A model generated the notes under the pieces. That model did no database searches and was not told the origin of the DNA. It worked only from the letters and a program-made list of their open reading frames with translations. Both the position numbers and the translations under genes were made by a program. Shown piece by piece: positions 12,152-23,075 of a stretch of DNA of 64,000 nucleotides (the stretch's first letter is position 1; each line of letters starts with the position of its first letter). This DNA is from Epiperipatus broadwayi (taxonomy: Eukaryota > Onychophora > Udeonychophora > Euonychophora > Peripatidae): assembly GCA_028023455.1 (NCBI GenBank), contig JAQFVV010012529.1:2792001-2856000 (forward strand), in the 5' to 3' direction.

Positions 12152-13003
12152 ATGTCCAGAAATCATAAATGTCCACAAAAATCATTAAACCCTCAATTCA
12201 CTTCAATTCGACAGACAACTAATACAAGTGATAATGAACAAAATCAAGTCAATGAAGACAGTATTGAAATCTTGCAAACATTAACAGATGCCATAACTCA
12301 AGAGAAAACAAAAGAAGGCTGTGTGAACAGTATTACATTACAACATATACACACAGCTTCCGAAAACCATTCAACAACTGGATCAAAACAGGAAATAGTA
12401 GAAACACAGACACATCAAGTACATCAAACAATAATTAAGCAACAAATACCAATCCAATCATCTCTACAAACTAATCCGAAAGGTCAAATAATACCGAATA
12501 ACAAAAGGAAAACACAAGATTCTTCTGAATCGCAGCATGAAGAAACAACCAACTCAACTGCAGAATCTGATCTTGATATCAATTACTCTCAAAACTCTTC
12601 AAACCAAGCATCCAAAGATAGAAGTAGGCAAGAAAAGAAGAGAACAAGAAGAAATAAGTCTCAGAACAGCTCAACAGAGAATCTATCTACAGATACACTA
12701 AGTACAGCATCTCAAAAAGACAAAATGGTCAACTCAAATACAAATACTCAAAACAAAGCACTAGATCAAGGTCAAACAAAAACAACAGTATCAAATTGCT
12801 CGACAGAGAACCAATCTACAGATTCACTAAGTACAGCATCTCAAAAAGATAACATGGTTAACTCAAATACAAATTCTCAAAACAAAGCACTAGATCAAGG
12901 TCAAACAATAACAACAGTAACAAATTGGAATATTCTGAGCCAAACAGCACAAGTACTCGAGGATCAACTAATCTCATTGGATGATGAGTTCTCAGAAGAA
13001 TAA
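12152..13003 (+). CDS. nLTR-A ORF1 C-terminal part (283 aa, probably a fragment)
   Basis: The frame is open upstream of the first Met: just before it are cysteines and histidines (CPKGTCAHC, then NHKCP) that look like a zinc knuckle, so the true protein probably joined this part to the preceding ORF1 piece. The rest is low in hydrophobic residues and rich in Gln, Asn, Ser and Thr, with a basic patch RQEKKRTRRNK around residue 160. A 43-residue block is duplicated in tandem. It ends just upstream of ORF2 (13035). Function is inferred from position only. Confidence 0.55.
   Translation: MSRNHKCPQKSLNPQFTSIRQTTNTSDNEQNQVNEDSIEILQTLTDAITQEKTKEGCVNSITLQHIHTASENHSTTGSKQEIVETQTHQVHQTIIKQQIPIQSSLQTNPKGQIIPNNKRKTQDSSESQHEETTNSTAESDLDINYSQNSSNQASKDRSRQEKKRTRRNKSQNSSTENLSTDTLSTASQKDKMVNSNTNTQNKALDQGQTKTTVSNCSTENQSTDSLSTASQKDNMVNSNTNSQNKALDQGQTITTVTNWNILSQTAQVLEDQLISLDDEFSEE
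12669..12926 (+). repeat. 129-bp in-frame tandem duplication in ORF1
   Basis: Two copies, 12669-12797 and 12798-12926, each encoding 43 residues starting STEN and containing QNKALDQGQT. They differ at a few positions, several of them changing residues. The length is a multiple of three, so the frame is kept. Confidence 0.8.
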
Positions 13004-13034
13004 AGCAATCTTCACACCTACATAGAATCAAACA

Positions 13035-16000
13035 ATGCATTTAAAAATTGCTGGAATTAATGTGAGGGGGCTCAATTCACTGGATCGAGTATATGCAATC
13101 AAAAACTGGTTAAACAAATCAAACTTATACATTGTATGTTTCTCTGAGACCAAGTTACATTTTCAGTCCAATATTAAAATTCAGCAATTAATGCAGCAAC
13201 ATGGATATTTCCATTATCTACCCTCGAATACTGCTTCTTCTGGAGTGGCTTTCCTGATCAATAAAAATCTGGAACATCAGCAACTAAGAACTCTTCACAT
13301 TAGCAAAGAACTTCTGTTTATTAACATTACCATTAATAGTAACCCCATAAACATAATTTACCTTTATCTCAAGAATGATACTAATCTAATTTATTCAATG
13401 ATTAATAAAATCAACGCCCTCCTTTCATCCAATAATTCACCCTCAATCTGCTTTGGGGATTTTAACATGACCTATCATCAGTTTACTAACAAATATCTTC
13501 ATTTATTCAACAAAGTTATGCTATGTGGAGAAGGTTTCTTTCCTCCTCAATCATTCTCATTTTACACACAACACAAGCAATCGTTGATTGATCTTCTCTT
13601 TTATTCCCCTGAACTTCATTATAACCTGCATGCCAAGCTGCAATTAGTGCCTTTCTCAGACCACCTTGCTATAAAAATCTCGCTACAACTTGACACCAAC
13701 ATGATAAGTCTTTCAGACCACACAAAAACTATAAGACTTTTGAACAAAGCCACAACACCGGAATGGTTATTCTCAGAAGTATATATCCTTCTAAATAAAA
13801 TACAAGTACTCACTTTGCCACCTGTGCAAGCATGGTCTGCTTTCGTAGGAATCTTGAGCACCCTCATTAACTTTCACACAAAAAGATCTAAGGGACCAAA
13901 TCAACTTCTAAAAGAACTTGATTCAATTAGTAATAGGCTAAGTTCACTACCCCTCTCAAATACCAAAATTCAAGAAATACTAGAATTAAAAACTCAATAT
14001 CACAAAAAACAAAAAGCTCTAGCTCAATACATTGCTACAAAGAGATCTAAAATCTTTTTGGCAAATAGTCATAACTGGATTAGAAGCTACATTCGATGGG
14101 CACTTGGATCGGCTGCTAGACCAACACCGTCTACGATTATCATTAACAGCAGTTGGAGAGAATTCACTCTCATTTCAAAACAAAGTTGCAAAACAATACT
14201 TTTCAAACAGGAAACATATGGAATCATACCACAACCAATCACAACATAAATGAAGCCCAAATACTGCAAAATCTACAGGCATTTTCTGAAAGCACTCATC
14301 CGGGCCTTCATGCAATCCCGAAATTTGTACTATTACACCTTAGTCACTACACAATCCCCATAATGAAAAACATGATTGACGTGCTGGCCAAGATGATTGA
14401 CGTGCTGGCCGATGACTTTTAGAACATTCCAGATTTGTACCCAGTGGCACTGGTCCCTTTTCTTAAAAAACAAGAAAATCCATCTAGTCTCAGCAATATA
14501 CGACCTATTTCCATGATTCCATTGCTAATTAAGACAATTGAATCCTTAGTTAAGGACCGGATACAACCCCAACTCTACTCACATATTTCATCTTTTCAAT
14601 TTGCCTGAAAAGGATCATCAACCATTGATGCAGTTCAGCGCTTTCTTTTACTAACTGAGCACGTCAGACAAACCAATAAGTCAAGGCCACTGGCCGTACA
14701 ACTGGACTTCTCTTCAGCGTTTGACTCAGTAATACCATCCGTACTGTTCCAGACAATGCGGGAGTATCAGGTGCCCGATGTGTACATCAGAATAATAGCA
14801 AACCTTTTACTAAATCGGTCCATATTTACTTCTTTAGATGGAAGGTTGTCTACAGGTTTTAGACCTCACATATCGATTCCACAGGGTTCTCCCCTAGCAT
14901 CACTATGTTTTATAACTTACATCAACCCCATGCTCAAGGACATAGAGAATATCCTGCCAGGCATTTATGTTCCTGCCATCAAAAAACAAATCAACCACAT
15001 CTCCTATGTGGACGATGTTACGATTTTTCTTCCCAGCGAAGCTCATCTTCCAACACTTTTCACAATTATTGACAAGCATGCCAAAATATTAAACTTCCAA
15101 ATTAACAATAGCAAATCTTCCATCTGGAGAATTAAAACAGGAACAACAATTCCATCCAAATTCACAGCCAAGCCACAGCTTTTTTTAGGATTCCCCATGG
15201 CAAAAACAAAAACTATCATGACTAGAGAAATACAAAATTCAATCCTTCAAAAAACCAATAAAACAATCAACACTCTCTCTAGTATTTCGCTTTCAATTCC
15301 TGGTAAAATCGCACTCCTTAACATGCTAGTGTTTTCAAGACTCAATTACTATCTACCAATCATCAAGCCTACTAAAATCTTCGGTAAACAAATGGGCTCA
15401 TTATGTACTAAGCTATTGTGGAAAAGGAAGGTTGTGGCCATAAGCTTGGCAAAAGCCCAAATGCCTAGAGAACTGAACGGTCTTGGTCTACACTCGGTTG
15501 CTACATTATACTTGCAAAACTCACTAAATCTGCTACACAACCATTCACTGGAAATGGACTATGCAAATTTAATCCAAGAATTTCAACCTACTGATATGCC
15601 ACCTCCCCATAGTAAAGGATGGTTGACTGACATCTGGACACATGTCAATGGCTGTATTAACTTAACTCCAAACATTTTCAATGAAAAAAAGTCCTACTGG
15701 GAAACTTATAGGCTAAAGAAAGATTGTCCCTCAGCTCTCCATAATGCTCTTGGATTAAACAACAAATTATTGATCAAAAAAGCCAAACATTGGTTTCTGG
15801 AACCCAAATTTATTGACTTTCTTCTGAAATTAAACCTCTCATCACTACCTACTAATCAGTTCCTCGTAATGAGGAGAGGTTTTAACAAAATTATCTCTCA
15901 ATGTCAACTCTGTCAGAGGGTAAAGAAACAATTGAACACATTTTCCTAGATTGTCCATCACTCAGCATTCTTGGGTCTTTCATTGACGAAAAGGTAAAAT

Positions 16001-16215
16001 GCTATTCTACAGACACATTCTTAATCCAGCAAGCAATTAAAGCTGGCAATTTTGCTAACATTAGATTAGCAATTTTCCTATCCTTCGCCATCTGGCTAAT
16101 GAGATGCAGTTTTGTTCTGGGCAATGCGAACACCAGTACCCTTCAAGTATTTAAAACACTCATCAAGGGTAATATCATCAGAGATAAAATGCTTGCTCCG
16201 GATTGGCTGTATTAA
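13035..16215 (+). pseudogene. nLTR-A ORF2: endonuclease-reverse transcriptase, broken
   Basis: ORF2 nicks the target and copies the RNA. The first 404 codons (13035-14249) hold the APE endonuclease: NVRGLN near residue 9, FSETKLH near 36, FGDFNM and PFSDHLAIKI. Reading then shifts frame near 14190. The reverse transcriptase follows with NIRPISMIP, LDFSSAFDSV, PQGSPLASL and the catalytic YVDD (residues 84-87 of the open frame from 14756). Two stops interrupt it: TAG at 14420 and TGA at 14606, the latter just before KGSSTIDAVQ. Near 15915 another frameshift separates CQLCQ from HIFLDC, which together form the usual C-terminal CCHC. A 21-bp duplication (MIDVLAK twice) lies at about 14370-14412. 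With two frameshifts and two stops it is inactive. Confidence 0.85.
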
Positions 16216-16761
16216 CAAACCTGGGCCGGCACCTCCATGCTAGTGCACTGATTATTACAAAGATATCAATGATCAAATATGAGTCTCGCCTCATCAATGC
16301 AATACCAAAATGAGCTCAGTCATATATATGGGAACTCTACCATATTATCTAAAGACTACCAATTAGTGGATTGATCACACCATCTACCTCAACAATAAAA
16401 GTTAACAAATTTAATCACGAACTGAATAGCTTAACTTATAAGCAAGTGACGGACAGATCTCGGGATGCTTGGGCTTGGACTGATGGATTGGGAGTGAATC
16501 AATGACCTTGTCAGTGTTCTCCCAGCCCACTTAGCCTCTGCTTCACATTGTGACTATAAACCTATACTCATAAATTTGGACGTGCCTTTCAATGCTCAAT
16601 GAGGCATACTTAATTGTTCAACTGGGACAAAGTATGGACCAATCTAGAATACTACTGAAGCGTTGATCCAACATTCATGTATATATCCACTTCTCATTTG
16701 GCTATGGACATTGCTTGGTATTCATGTAATCTTCATTGTATAAAATTGTATAAATCATTTA

Positions 16762-16790
16762 AATAAATCGTTATTTTAAAAAAAAAAAAA
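16762..16790 (+). promoter_or_regulatory. Polyadenylation signal and poly(A) tail of nLTR-A
   Basis: AATAAA at 16762-16767 lies about 10 bases before a run of A that ends at the right TSD copy, as expected for insertion of a polyadenylated RNA. Confidence 0.7.
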
Positions 16791-16805
16791 AAAGTGGCTT
16801 TAGAT
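16791..16805. repeat. Target-site duplication of nLTR-A, right copy
   Basis: AAAGTGGCTTTAGAT, matching 10653-10667 with one mismatch. The first three A cannot be told apart from the tail. Confidence 0.85.
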
Positions 16806-17054
16806 AGCTGTAATTTCACTTAAGGCCAAATAAAGTCCTATCAACATTTTTTTGCTAGTTCCTCTTTACTTTGATCAGAACCTTAAGATTTTGAACATAA
16901 AAAATCATAAGGTACTTAGTTTAATATATGAATAACTTGAATATTTCTCATAATAATGACAATACCAAAAATCTATTATTAATAACAGAAGTGGTTTACT
17001 ATTTGTAAATATTAAATATAAATTACAATATCACAAATGTAGATGAAATTTATG

Positions 17055-17385
17055 GGGAAGTAACCAAAATCCCCCAATGAGTTATATGTAAGCTAATACA
17101 CACCCATCAATAAATGGATAAGTACAGAATGGACCCACCTGAACTTCAGTTTGATCATATATAAGGATTCAATTTATTGATGTATTACAATTGCAAAGCG
17201 TTAATTATTACATATATATACTTCATGCTCTGCATTATAATACATCAATAAATTGAATTTTTATATACAATCCAAGCTAAAGTAAAGGTGAGTCTACTCT
17301 GTACTTTTTCATTTATTGATGAACTTGTATCAGTTTACACAGAATTCACTGGGAATTTTTTGGTTGCTTCTACATAAATTTTTAT
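17055..17385. repeat. Foldback repeat, family C
   Basis: An imperfect palindrome of about 330 bp. The left arm runs AATTTATGGGGAAGTAACCA ... TTCAATTTATTGATGTATTA and the right arm is its inverse, from TAATACATCAATAAATTGAA to TTTGGTTGCTTCTACATAAATT. The centre is near 17215. There is no coding capacity. It is MITE-like. Confidence 0.6.
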
Positions 17386-17896
17386 ATGTAAGAACACTAA
17401 ACAACATTATTATTAAATCTTAATATAATTTGAAGAAGACAGAGAGATCTGGTTACTTAAAATACTATAAGAATAAAGACACATGAAAAAGACAAATGAC
17501 ATTTCTCTTTTTTGTGTATTTTTATGGTTTAAGAATGTGAGATAGAATGGTGATTTTAATTAAACTTAAAAAGACATCACACATGAAAAGAGGGAAATAA
17601 ATTTGAATTATTTCATGTACTTATATGTAATTGAGAAACAAATATATTAATCTTTAACAGGTTAAAGAGATAATTTTTAGTTTACTAAATGATTAATAAC
17701 AGGCATTAATATTATCTGAAGTGATCGAATGTCAAAGTTGTGAATGTAGAATGTTTAGCACTTTTAAATCAAAATGTAATAAAAGTAATTATTAACAATT
17801 ATGATCTGTGGATTTTAAAAACAACTATCTTTTTAACAATAGTAGTTATAATTAAATTCATATGTAAATTGTTATTACTAAGCTAATATGATTTAC
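17386..17896. other. AT-rich DNA, nothing recognised
   Basis: No open frame of note and no repeat matched elsewhere in the window. Confidence 0.4.
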
Positions 17897-19035
17897 AGTA
17901 CACCACTAAACATCACACAATCACCATACTTTATGATTAAACAAGCTGTTTACACAGAAGCAAAACTCTCCATATAGTAGCACCACTTAATGCAAGCCAG
18001 AGTGATCAATGGATGCAGGGAGGTTTGTGTATAAAATCCCTATCTAGTGCCTACTCATCCAATATCCCCAGAGTAGTTTCTAGCTTTCAGCTTTTATCAG
18101 TGAGGAGTCTTGGATCTGAGAGCACTGCAAATACATCTTAGTATCTTATGCAATCCTCCAGAAGCCACATTTTACCTTATTAGCTAACTATAAAGCTATG
18201 AGTCCAAAATAATCATATCAATCTTAACTCATTTTAGCATCCATACTTTTGGTATCTTTGGTTCTTTAATAACCACAGTCACCATAATCCTATTGGGCAG
18301 GATTGGTATTAAACCACTAAATATCACATGATCACCATTCTTTATGTTTACATAAGCTGTTAAAACAGTAGGAACTCCTTCCATAGTGCCACTTACTGTA
18401 AGCCAGAGTAATCAATGGATGCGAGAAGGTTTGTGCATAAAATCCCTATTTAGTGTCTACTCATCCAATATCCCCAGACTAGTTTCTAGCTTTTGGCTTT
18501 CATTAGTGAGGAGTTTTGGAACTGAGAGCACTGCACCTAGCTTTTATGATCTTTGGCTTGCATGGAATATTTCTACTGTATGGAGAGTTTTGTCGCTGTG
18601 TAAACAGCTTGTGTAAGCATAAAGAATAATGATTATGAGATGTTTAGTGGTTTAATACCAATCCTGCCCAATAGGATTATGGTGTCTGTGGTTATTAAAG
18701 AATCAAAGACACCAAAAAATAAGGATGCTGAACTGAGTTTAGATCTATATAACTATACAAGTTAATGAATTTGAAAACGTTTTTTTTTTCATTTTTGACT
18801 CAAAAGTTTTATAGTTAGCTAATAAGATGGGATTGCTGGAGGGTTGCATTAGATCCTAATATCTAAGTGCAATGCTCTCAGATCCAAGGCTTCTCACTGA
18901 TGAAAACCACAAGCTAGAAACTAGTCTGAGAATATTGGATGAGTAGGACCTAGATAGGGATTTTATGCACATACCTTCCTGCATCCATTGATTACTCTAG
19001 TTTGCATTGAGTGGTGCTACAGTATGATTTACATT
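17897..19035. repeat. Foldback repeat, family B (palindrome with an extra copy)
   Basis: The left arm (about 17897-18315) contains GCAAGCCAGAGTGATCAATG, ATCCCTATCTAGTGCCTACT and ATTGGGCAGGATTGGTATTA. The right arm (about 18605-19035) holds the same words inverted (TAATACCAATCCTGCCCAAT, GATGAGTAGGACCTAGATAG). A partial direct copy (about 18315-18545) sits between. Two further copies lie at 46999-47165 and 52290-52767. The frame at 18386-18616 is only sequence of this repeat read in one direction. No transposase is visible. Confidence 0.65.
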
Positions 19036-20409
19036 GTTGATTTGATTGATTTCCAGCCAAGAAAATTACAAAAAAATTTGGAAGGAAAAAACTTAGTTTG
19101 ATAATTTGAGTGAAATGACACTCTTTCAACTATCTATGCAATAAATATAAGTATTTTGATTTAAGTATCAAATTTTTAAGCAGTCCCTGCATATATCTAT
19201 ATTACTGGTAAATTTCTTTATTAGAAAATGGTTAATGTTTTATGAGTGCATTCTTGAATTTGATGAAGTATGATCACAATTGGCTGGCTATTTTTTAAAA
19301 TAAATACTTAAGTATAAAGTATGTACAGGAAAATATAAATTTTTGATAGAGTGTAGCTGGAATATCTGCCTGTTGTGCTCATAACCTGGATTTTTTTTTT
19401 AGTATCATATCCAACCCAACTAATCATTTAATTATTACCAGTAAATGATGACTAGAAAAAGAGTAAAATAAAAACCTTTAATAATTACGTGTTAATAATC
19501 TTAGTTAAGTAGTGTTTTTTCCATGATTCCTCAAAGCTTATAGCTCTTTTGCTGTTTGAAATTAACTCACAGAGCAGGAAACATTTATAGGTTTTTGGAA
19601 ATAGTATTGACACATGTAAGTAGTACATATGCCATCACAGATATTACAAATTGTTTATAGTTTTCTGTAATTATTTTATCTTAAACACTAGAAATTACTC
19701 TCTTAACTGTTAATCTAAATTTTAATTAATAACCAAAAAGTAAAAATTGAATTTTAAGTTTAAGTAAGAAATTTTTTTTCTTGCATAAGACATATATTTT
19801 ATAAAAAAGTACTTATTTTTATTGAACATTATATTTTAAAAAGCAGACTTCATATATAGTTTTACAAAGCAAGTAATCAGTTTTTTAGAATCTTCATATA
19901 TAGGCTGTTGTATGCAATATGTACAGTATCTCATGGAGACAGGACTTAAGCAAATAAAAATATTTAAGGTATCTTTTTTAAAATATTTATTATTTCTCTT
20001 AGGGCAAATGTTTACAGCTAATGTTATGAGGAATAATGGCTTGTAGATAATTTAATAATGCATTATTATGTTTAACATTGCCGTTTTTTTCTCCATATAT
20101 ATGCATTGTCACATATCTCAACAAAGTAAAAAAAAAATCTTGTGACCTAAAATATTTGGTTTCATTGGCGTTTATAATGATGAATATCATTTTATTAAAT
20201 TTTATAACTAATCTGCTACCAAAACTTACGTTATTGGCTCACAGTCTGGATGCAGTCTGTTAAACTAGGTAGCAGTATCTTGCTTTAGATTAACCTATAA
20301 GTGGAATTAATTAGTTATATTATTTCATTCTTAAATACATTATGGTCTATAAAAATATTTTTTAATATGCATATATGTTTACACACACACATATATATAT
20401 ATCAATATA
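19036..20409. other. AT-rich DNA, nothing recognised
   Basis: Overlapping small open frames at 19999-20263 on opposite strands have no domain. A short CA/TA repeat lies near 20380-20402. Confidence 0.4.
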
Positions 20410-20947
20410 AAGTCAGATGTCACTTGACATATATATAGCTTGATTTACAAATATGTAAAATTAAGAGCATGCTAATAAGCTCTAAACAAGCTTATTTTTA
20501 AATTTTTTTTTATGATAAATGCTATTACAAGAGAAGGCATTCAAATCATCTTTATCTAGGATTGTCCCCATCCCCAGAGTGGTTCTGATCTATGGCTCTC
20601 TTTAGTGAGGAGCTAGGACACCAGATTCAAAAAACCAACTCAAGCTAAGCATTTATTTAATAGTTAACTGTCAAGTAGAAGATCTGAAACTTTTAAACAT
20701 CTATATGTCTTAGTTCTCCAACTGAAAAAATTATATGGGCCTGAATATGGTTTTCTGAATCTGGTGTCCTAGCTCCTGACTGAAGAGAGCCATAGCTCAA
20801 AACTGGTCTGGGGATGGGGACAATCCCAGATAAAGATGATTTGAATGCCTTCTCTTGTAGTAGCATTTATCATAAAACATTTTTTTTAAAAAAGCTTGTT
20901 TAGAGCTTACTAGCACACTCTTAATTTTACATATTTGTAAATACAAG

Positions 20948-21015
<68 letters not shown>

Positions 21016-21035
21016 TGTGACATCTGATTTTATAT
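20410..21035. repeat. Foldback repeat, family A (copy 2) with a TA microsatellite
   Basis: A palindrome centred near 20710. The left arm contains AAGAGCATGCTAATAAGCTC, ATTGTCCCCATCCCCAGA and GTGAGGAGCTAGGACACCAG. The right arm has the inverse (TGGTGTCCTAGCTCC, TCTGGGGATGGGGACAAT, GAGCTTACTAGCACACTC). The outer ends AGTCAGATGTCAC and ATGTGACATCTGATT also pair. A TA dinucleotide run of about 66 bp (20948-21013) has grown inside the right arm. Confidence 0.65.
20948..21013. repeat. (TA)n microsatellite
   Basis: An unbroken alternating TA tract of about 66 bp within the foldback repeat, itself self-complementary. Confidence 0.9.
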
Positions 21036-21039
21036 TCTT

Positions 21040-21420
21040 ACTATTATTATTTTGCTGTTGGAGCTTTGGCTAAATTAAATGGCTAAGCCTATTAATATAT
21101 GGAGTATCTGAATTAAGTTCAGGCCCATATTATTTTTTTATTTGGAGAGCTGACTTTAAAGATGTGTAGATGTCTAAAAGTTTCAGATCTTCTTCTTGAC
21201 AGTTAACTATTAGATAAATACTTAGCTTGAGTTGGTTTTTGAATCTGGTATCCTAATTCCTCGCTGAAGAGAGCCATAACTCGAAACCAGTCTGGGGATG
21301 GGGACAATCCTCGATAAAGTTGATTTGAATGTCTTTTCTTGTAGTAGCATTTATCATAAAAAAATTAAAAAAAGCTTGCTTAGAGCTTATTAGCATGCTC
21401 TTAATTATATATATATATAT
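21040..21420. repeat. Foldback repeat, family A (partial copy 3)
   Basis: Repeats the centre and right arm of 20410-21035 in the same direction (CTGGGGATGGGGACAATCC, GTAGTAGCATTTATCATAAA, GAGCTTATTAGCATGCTC) and ends in a short TA tract, next to the old PLE palindrome. Confidence 0.6.
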
Positions 21421-21424
21421 TAAA

Positions 21425-23075
21425 AGCATAAATCTAAACTAGTCAATAAATAATCAAAATTATTCCAAATTCACAACTCAACCAGTCTTGCCAAAAAAAT
21501 AAATTCTAAAACACTACCAATGGTTTTACTACAGACTTCTCAAGTGTAAAGAACTACAAAATAACATTTTAAAACTAAACATTACCCGCAAATTCACTTA
21601 CCTCCATTTCACCCTTAACTTTTAAATAAGTTAATTACTTCAGAATCATACATTTTTAATAATAAAGATTTTTTTAATATCATTTTTGTCAAAGAAGACA
21701 ACCTTAGCTTCATCAAAATTAATAATGTGGCCTGTATTTTTTTTCATGTATGTATAAAGCAGAACTAAGATATTTATTTTTAACCCTTCTTTTATGTACC
21801 TTTGTTCTCTCAATTAAGTTCAAACTACTCTAACCTATATATACTTTCTTACAAAACAAAGGATAATATACACTAATCCAGGTATCAAAAATTTTCTTTG
21901 TATTATTTAATAAATTATTCAATGTAAAACCCTTTTTCAAGCAATTTTTTTTATTTCCAAACAAATTACTATTTAAAAAGACAATTTAAATGGCAAAGAA
22001 ATAAAATCATATTTTTCTTTATCCTTTATATCATTTCAAAATGTATTACTATTAAGTAAAATATTTTTAACAAATTTATTAACCAGCACTCAAATAATCT
22101 TTATAAAATTGACATTTTTGAAACAAAGTTATGCCACTAGACTTATTTAATCTCTTATTTCTATAACAATGATTTCTTAAAGCAGCTACTTTATGAGATG
22201 CAGATATAACTATCAGATTTAATTATAGACTTTAACTCTTTACTTTTAACATAATGAGTTAAGGTCTATAATTAAATCTGATGTCTATCAATTTATCTCA
22301 TAAAATAGCTGCTTTAAGAAATTATTGTTATAGAAATAAGAGATTAAATAAGTCAAGTAAGGTAGCTTTGTTTCAAAAAGATAAATTTTATAAAGATTAT
22401 TTGATTGTTGGCTACTCTGATAAATTTGTTAAAAGTATTTTATTTAATAGTAATAATATTTGTAATGATGTAAAAGATAAAGAAAAATATGATTTTATTT
22501 CTTTGCCATTTAAATTATCTTCTTATAAAATTGTATTAGAAATAATAATTTGTTTAGAAATAAAAAATTGCTTGAAAAAGAAGTATTACTTTGAATAATT
22601 TATTAAATAATACAAAGGAAATTTTTGATAGAAAGACTATTCCTGGAGTAGTGTATATTATTCCTTATTTTTGTAAGAAGGTATATATAGATCAATGTAA
22701 TTTGAGCTTAAATGAAAGAATAAAAGTACATGAAAGTAGGGTTTAAAATAAATATTTTAGTTCTGCTTTATATATATTCTTGAAAAAGATACAGGCCGCA
22801 TTATTAATTTTAATGAAACTAAGAGGAAATAAAAAGAAGAATTAAAGAATCTTTATTATTAAAAATTTATGATTCTGAAGCTATTAATTTATTTAAAAGT
22901 TATTTTAATATTAAGGGTGTATGGGAGGTAAGTGGAATTTGACTAATGTTTAATTTAAATGTTATTTTGTAGTTCTTTACATTTCAGAAGTCTGCTTGTG
23001 GGTTTATTTTCTTGGCTATTCTGGTTGAGTTGTGAATTTGGAGTAATTTTGATTATATATTTATATATATTAATG
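21425..23075. mobile_element. Old Penelope-like element, head-to-head palindrome
   Basis: The plus-strand right half (22250-23075) codes for PLE protein fragments. The left half (21425-22230) is its inverted copy: for example CACAACTCAACCAG near 21470 against CTGGTTGAGTTGTG near 23024, and ATTTAATTATAGACTTTAAC near 22217 against its inverse near 22260. The arms meet near 22245 with almost no spacer. Both arms are heavily mutated. The protein remnants match the younger PLE at 36-39 kb, so it is an older copy of the same family. Confidence 0.7.
22281..22940 (+). pseudogene. PLE reverse transcriptase/GIY-YIG remnant, decayed
   Basis: The open frame from 22281 gives HKIAALRNYCYRNKRLN and VGYSDKFVKSILFNSNN, which match the post-RT linker of the young PLE (HKKMSLLNFCCRNRRLNNF, LGYNHDFIKNVVFN). 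After a frameshift near 22590 comes a GIY-YIG-like stretch, IPGVVYIIP...KKVYIDQCNLSLNERIKVH, corresponding to IPGIVYKIP...KFYVGQSKFSLNERVKVH in the young copy. Here the second motif is YID instead of YVG. A stop follows, and further remnants (SEAINLF-like, then KWNLTNV) extend to about 22940. It cannot encode a working enzyme. Confidence 0.7.

Larger units (their letters stand above)
10668..16790 (+). mobile_element. nLTR-A: full-length non-LTR retrotransposon with two coding regions
   Basis: A 6.1-kb element bounded by a 15-bp TSD and ending in AATAAA plus poly(A). The order is 5' UTR, ORF1 (now in two pieces), ORF2 with an APE-type endonuclease, reverse transcriptase and a C-terminal CCHC. 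The poly(A) tail, the ORF1 with zinc-knuckle-like cysteines and the C-terminal knuckle suggest the L1/Tx1 group, but placement without a tree is tentative. It is the complete length of an insertion but has several disabling changes, so it is an inactive copy. Confidence 0.85.

Noticed and set aside
11856-14249. Introns joining the pieces of nLTR-A
   Set aside because: Breaks are frameshifts and stops inside conserved domains without splice-site-bounded gaps; a reverse-transcribed element should lack introns.
6574-14608. Altered genetic code with TGA read as tryptophan
   Set aside because: TGA interrupts gag (6574) where Trp is expected and the RT (14606), but TAG stops and frameshifts occur in the same elements. 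Simple TGG-to-TGA decay explains the gag case.
18386-18616. 76-codon frame as a possible gene
   Set aside because: It lies entirely within foldback family B, whose other copies are not open.
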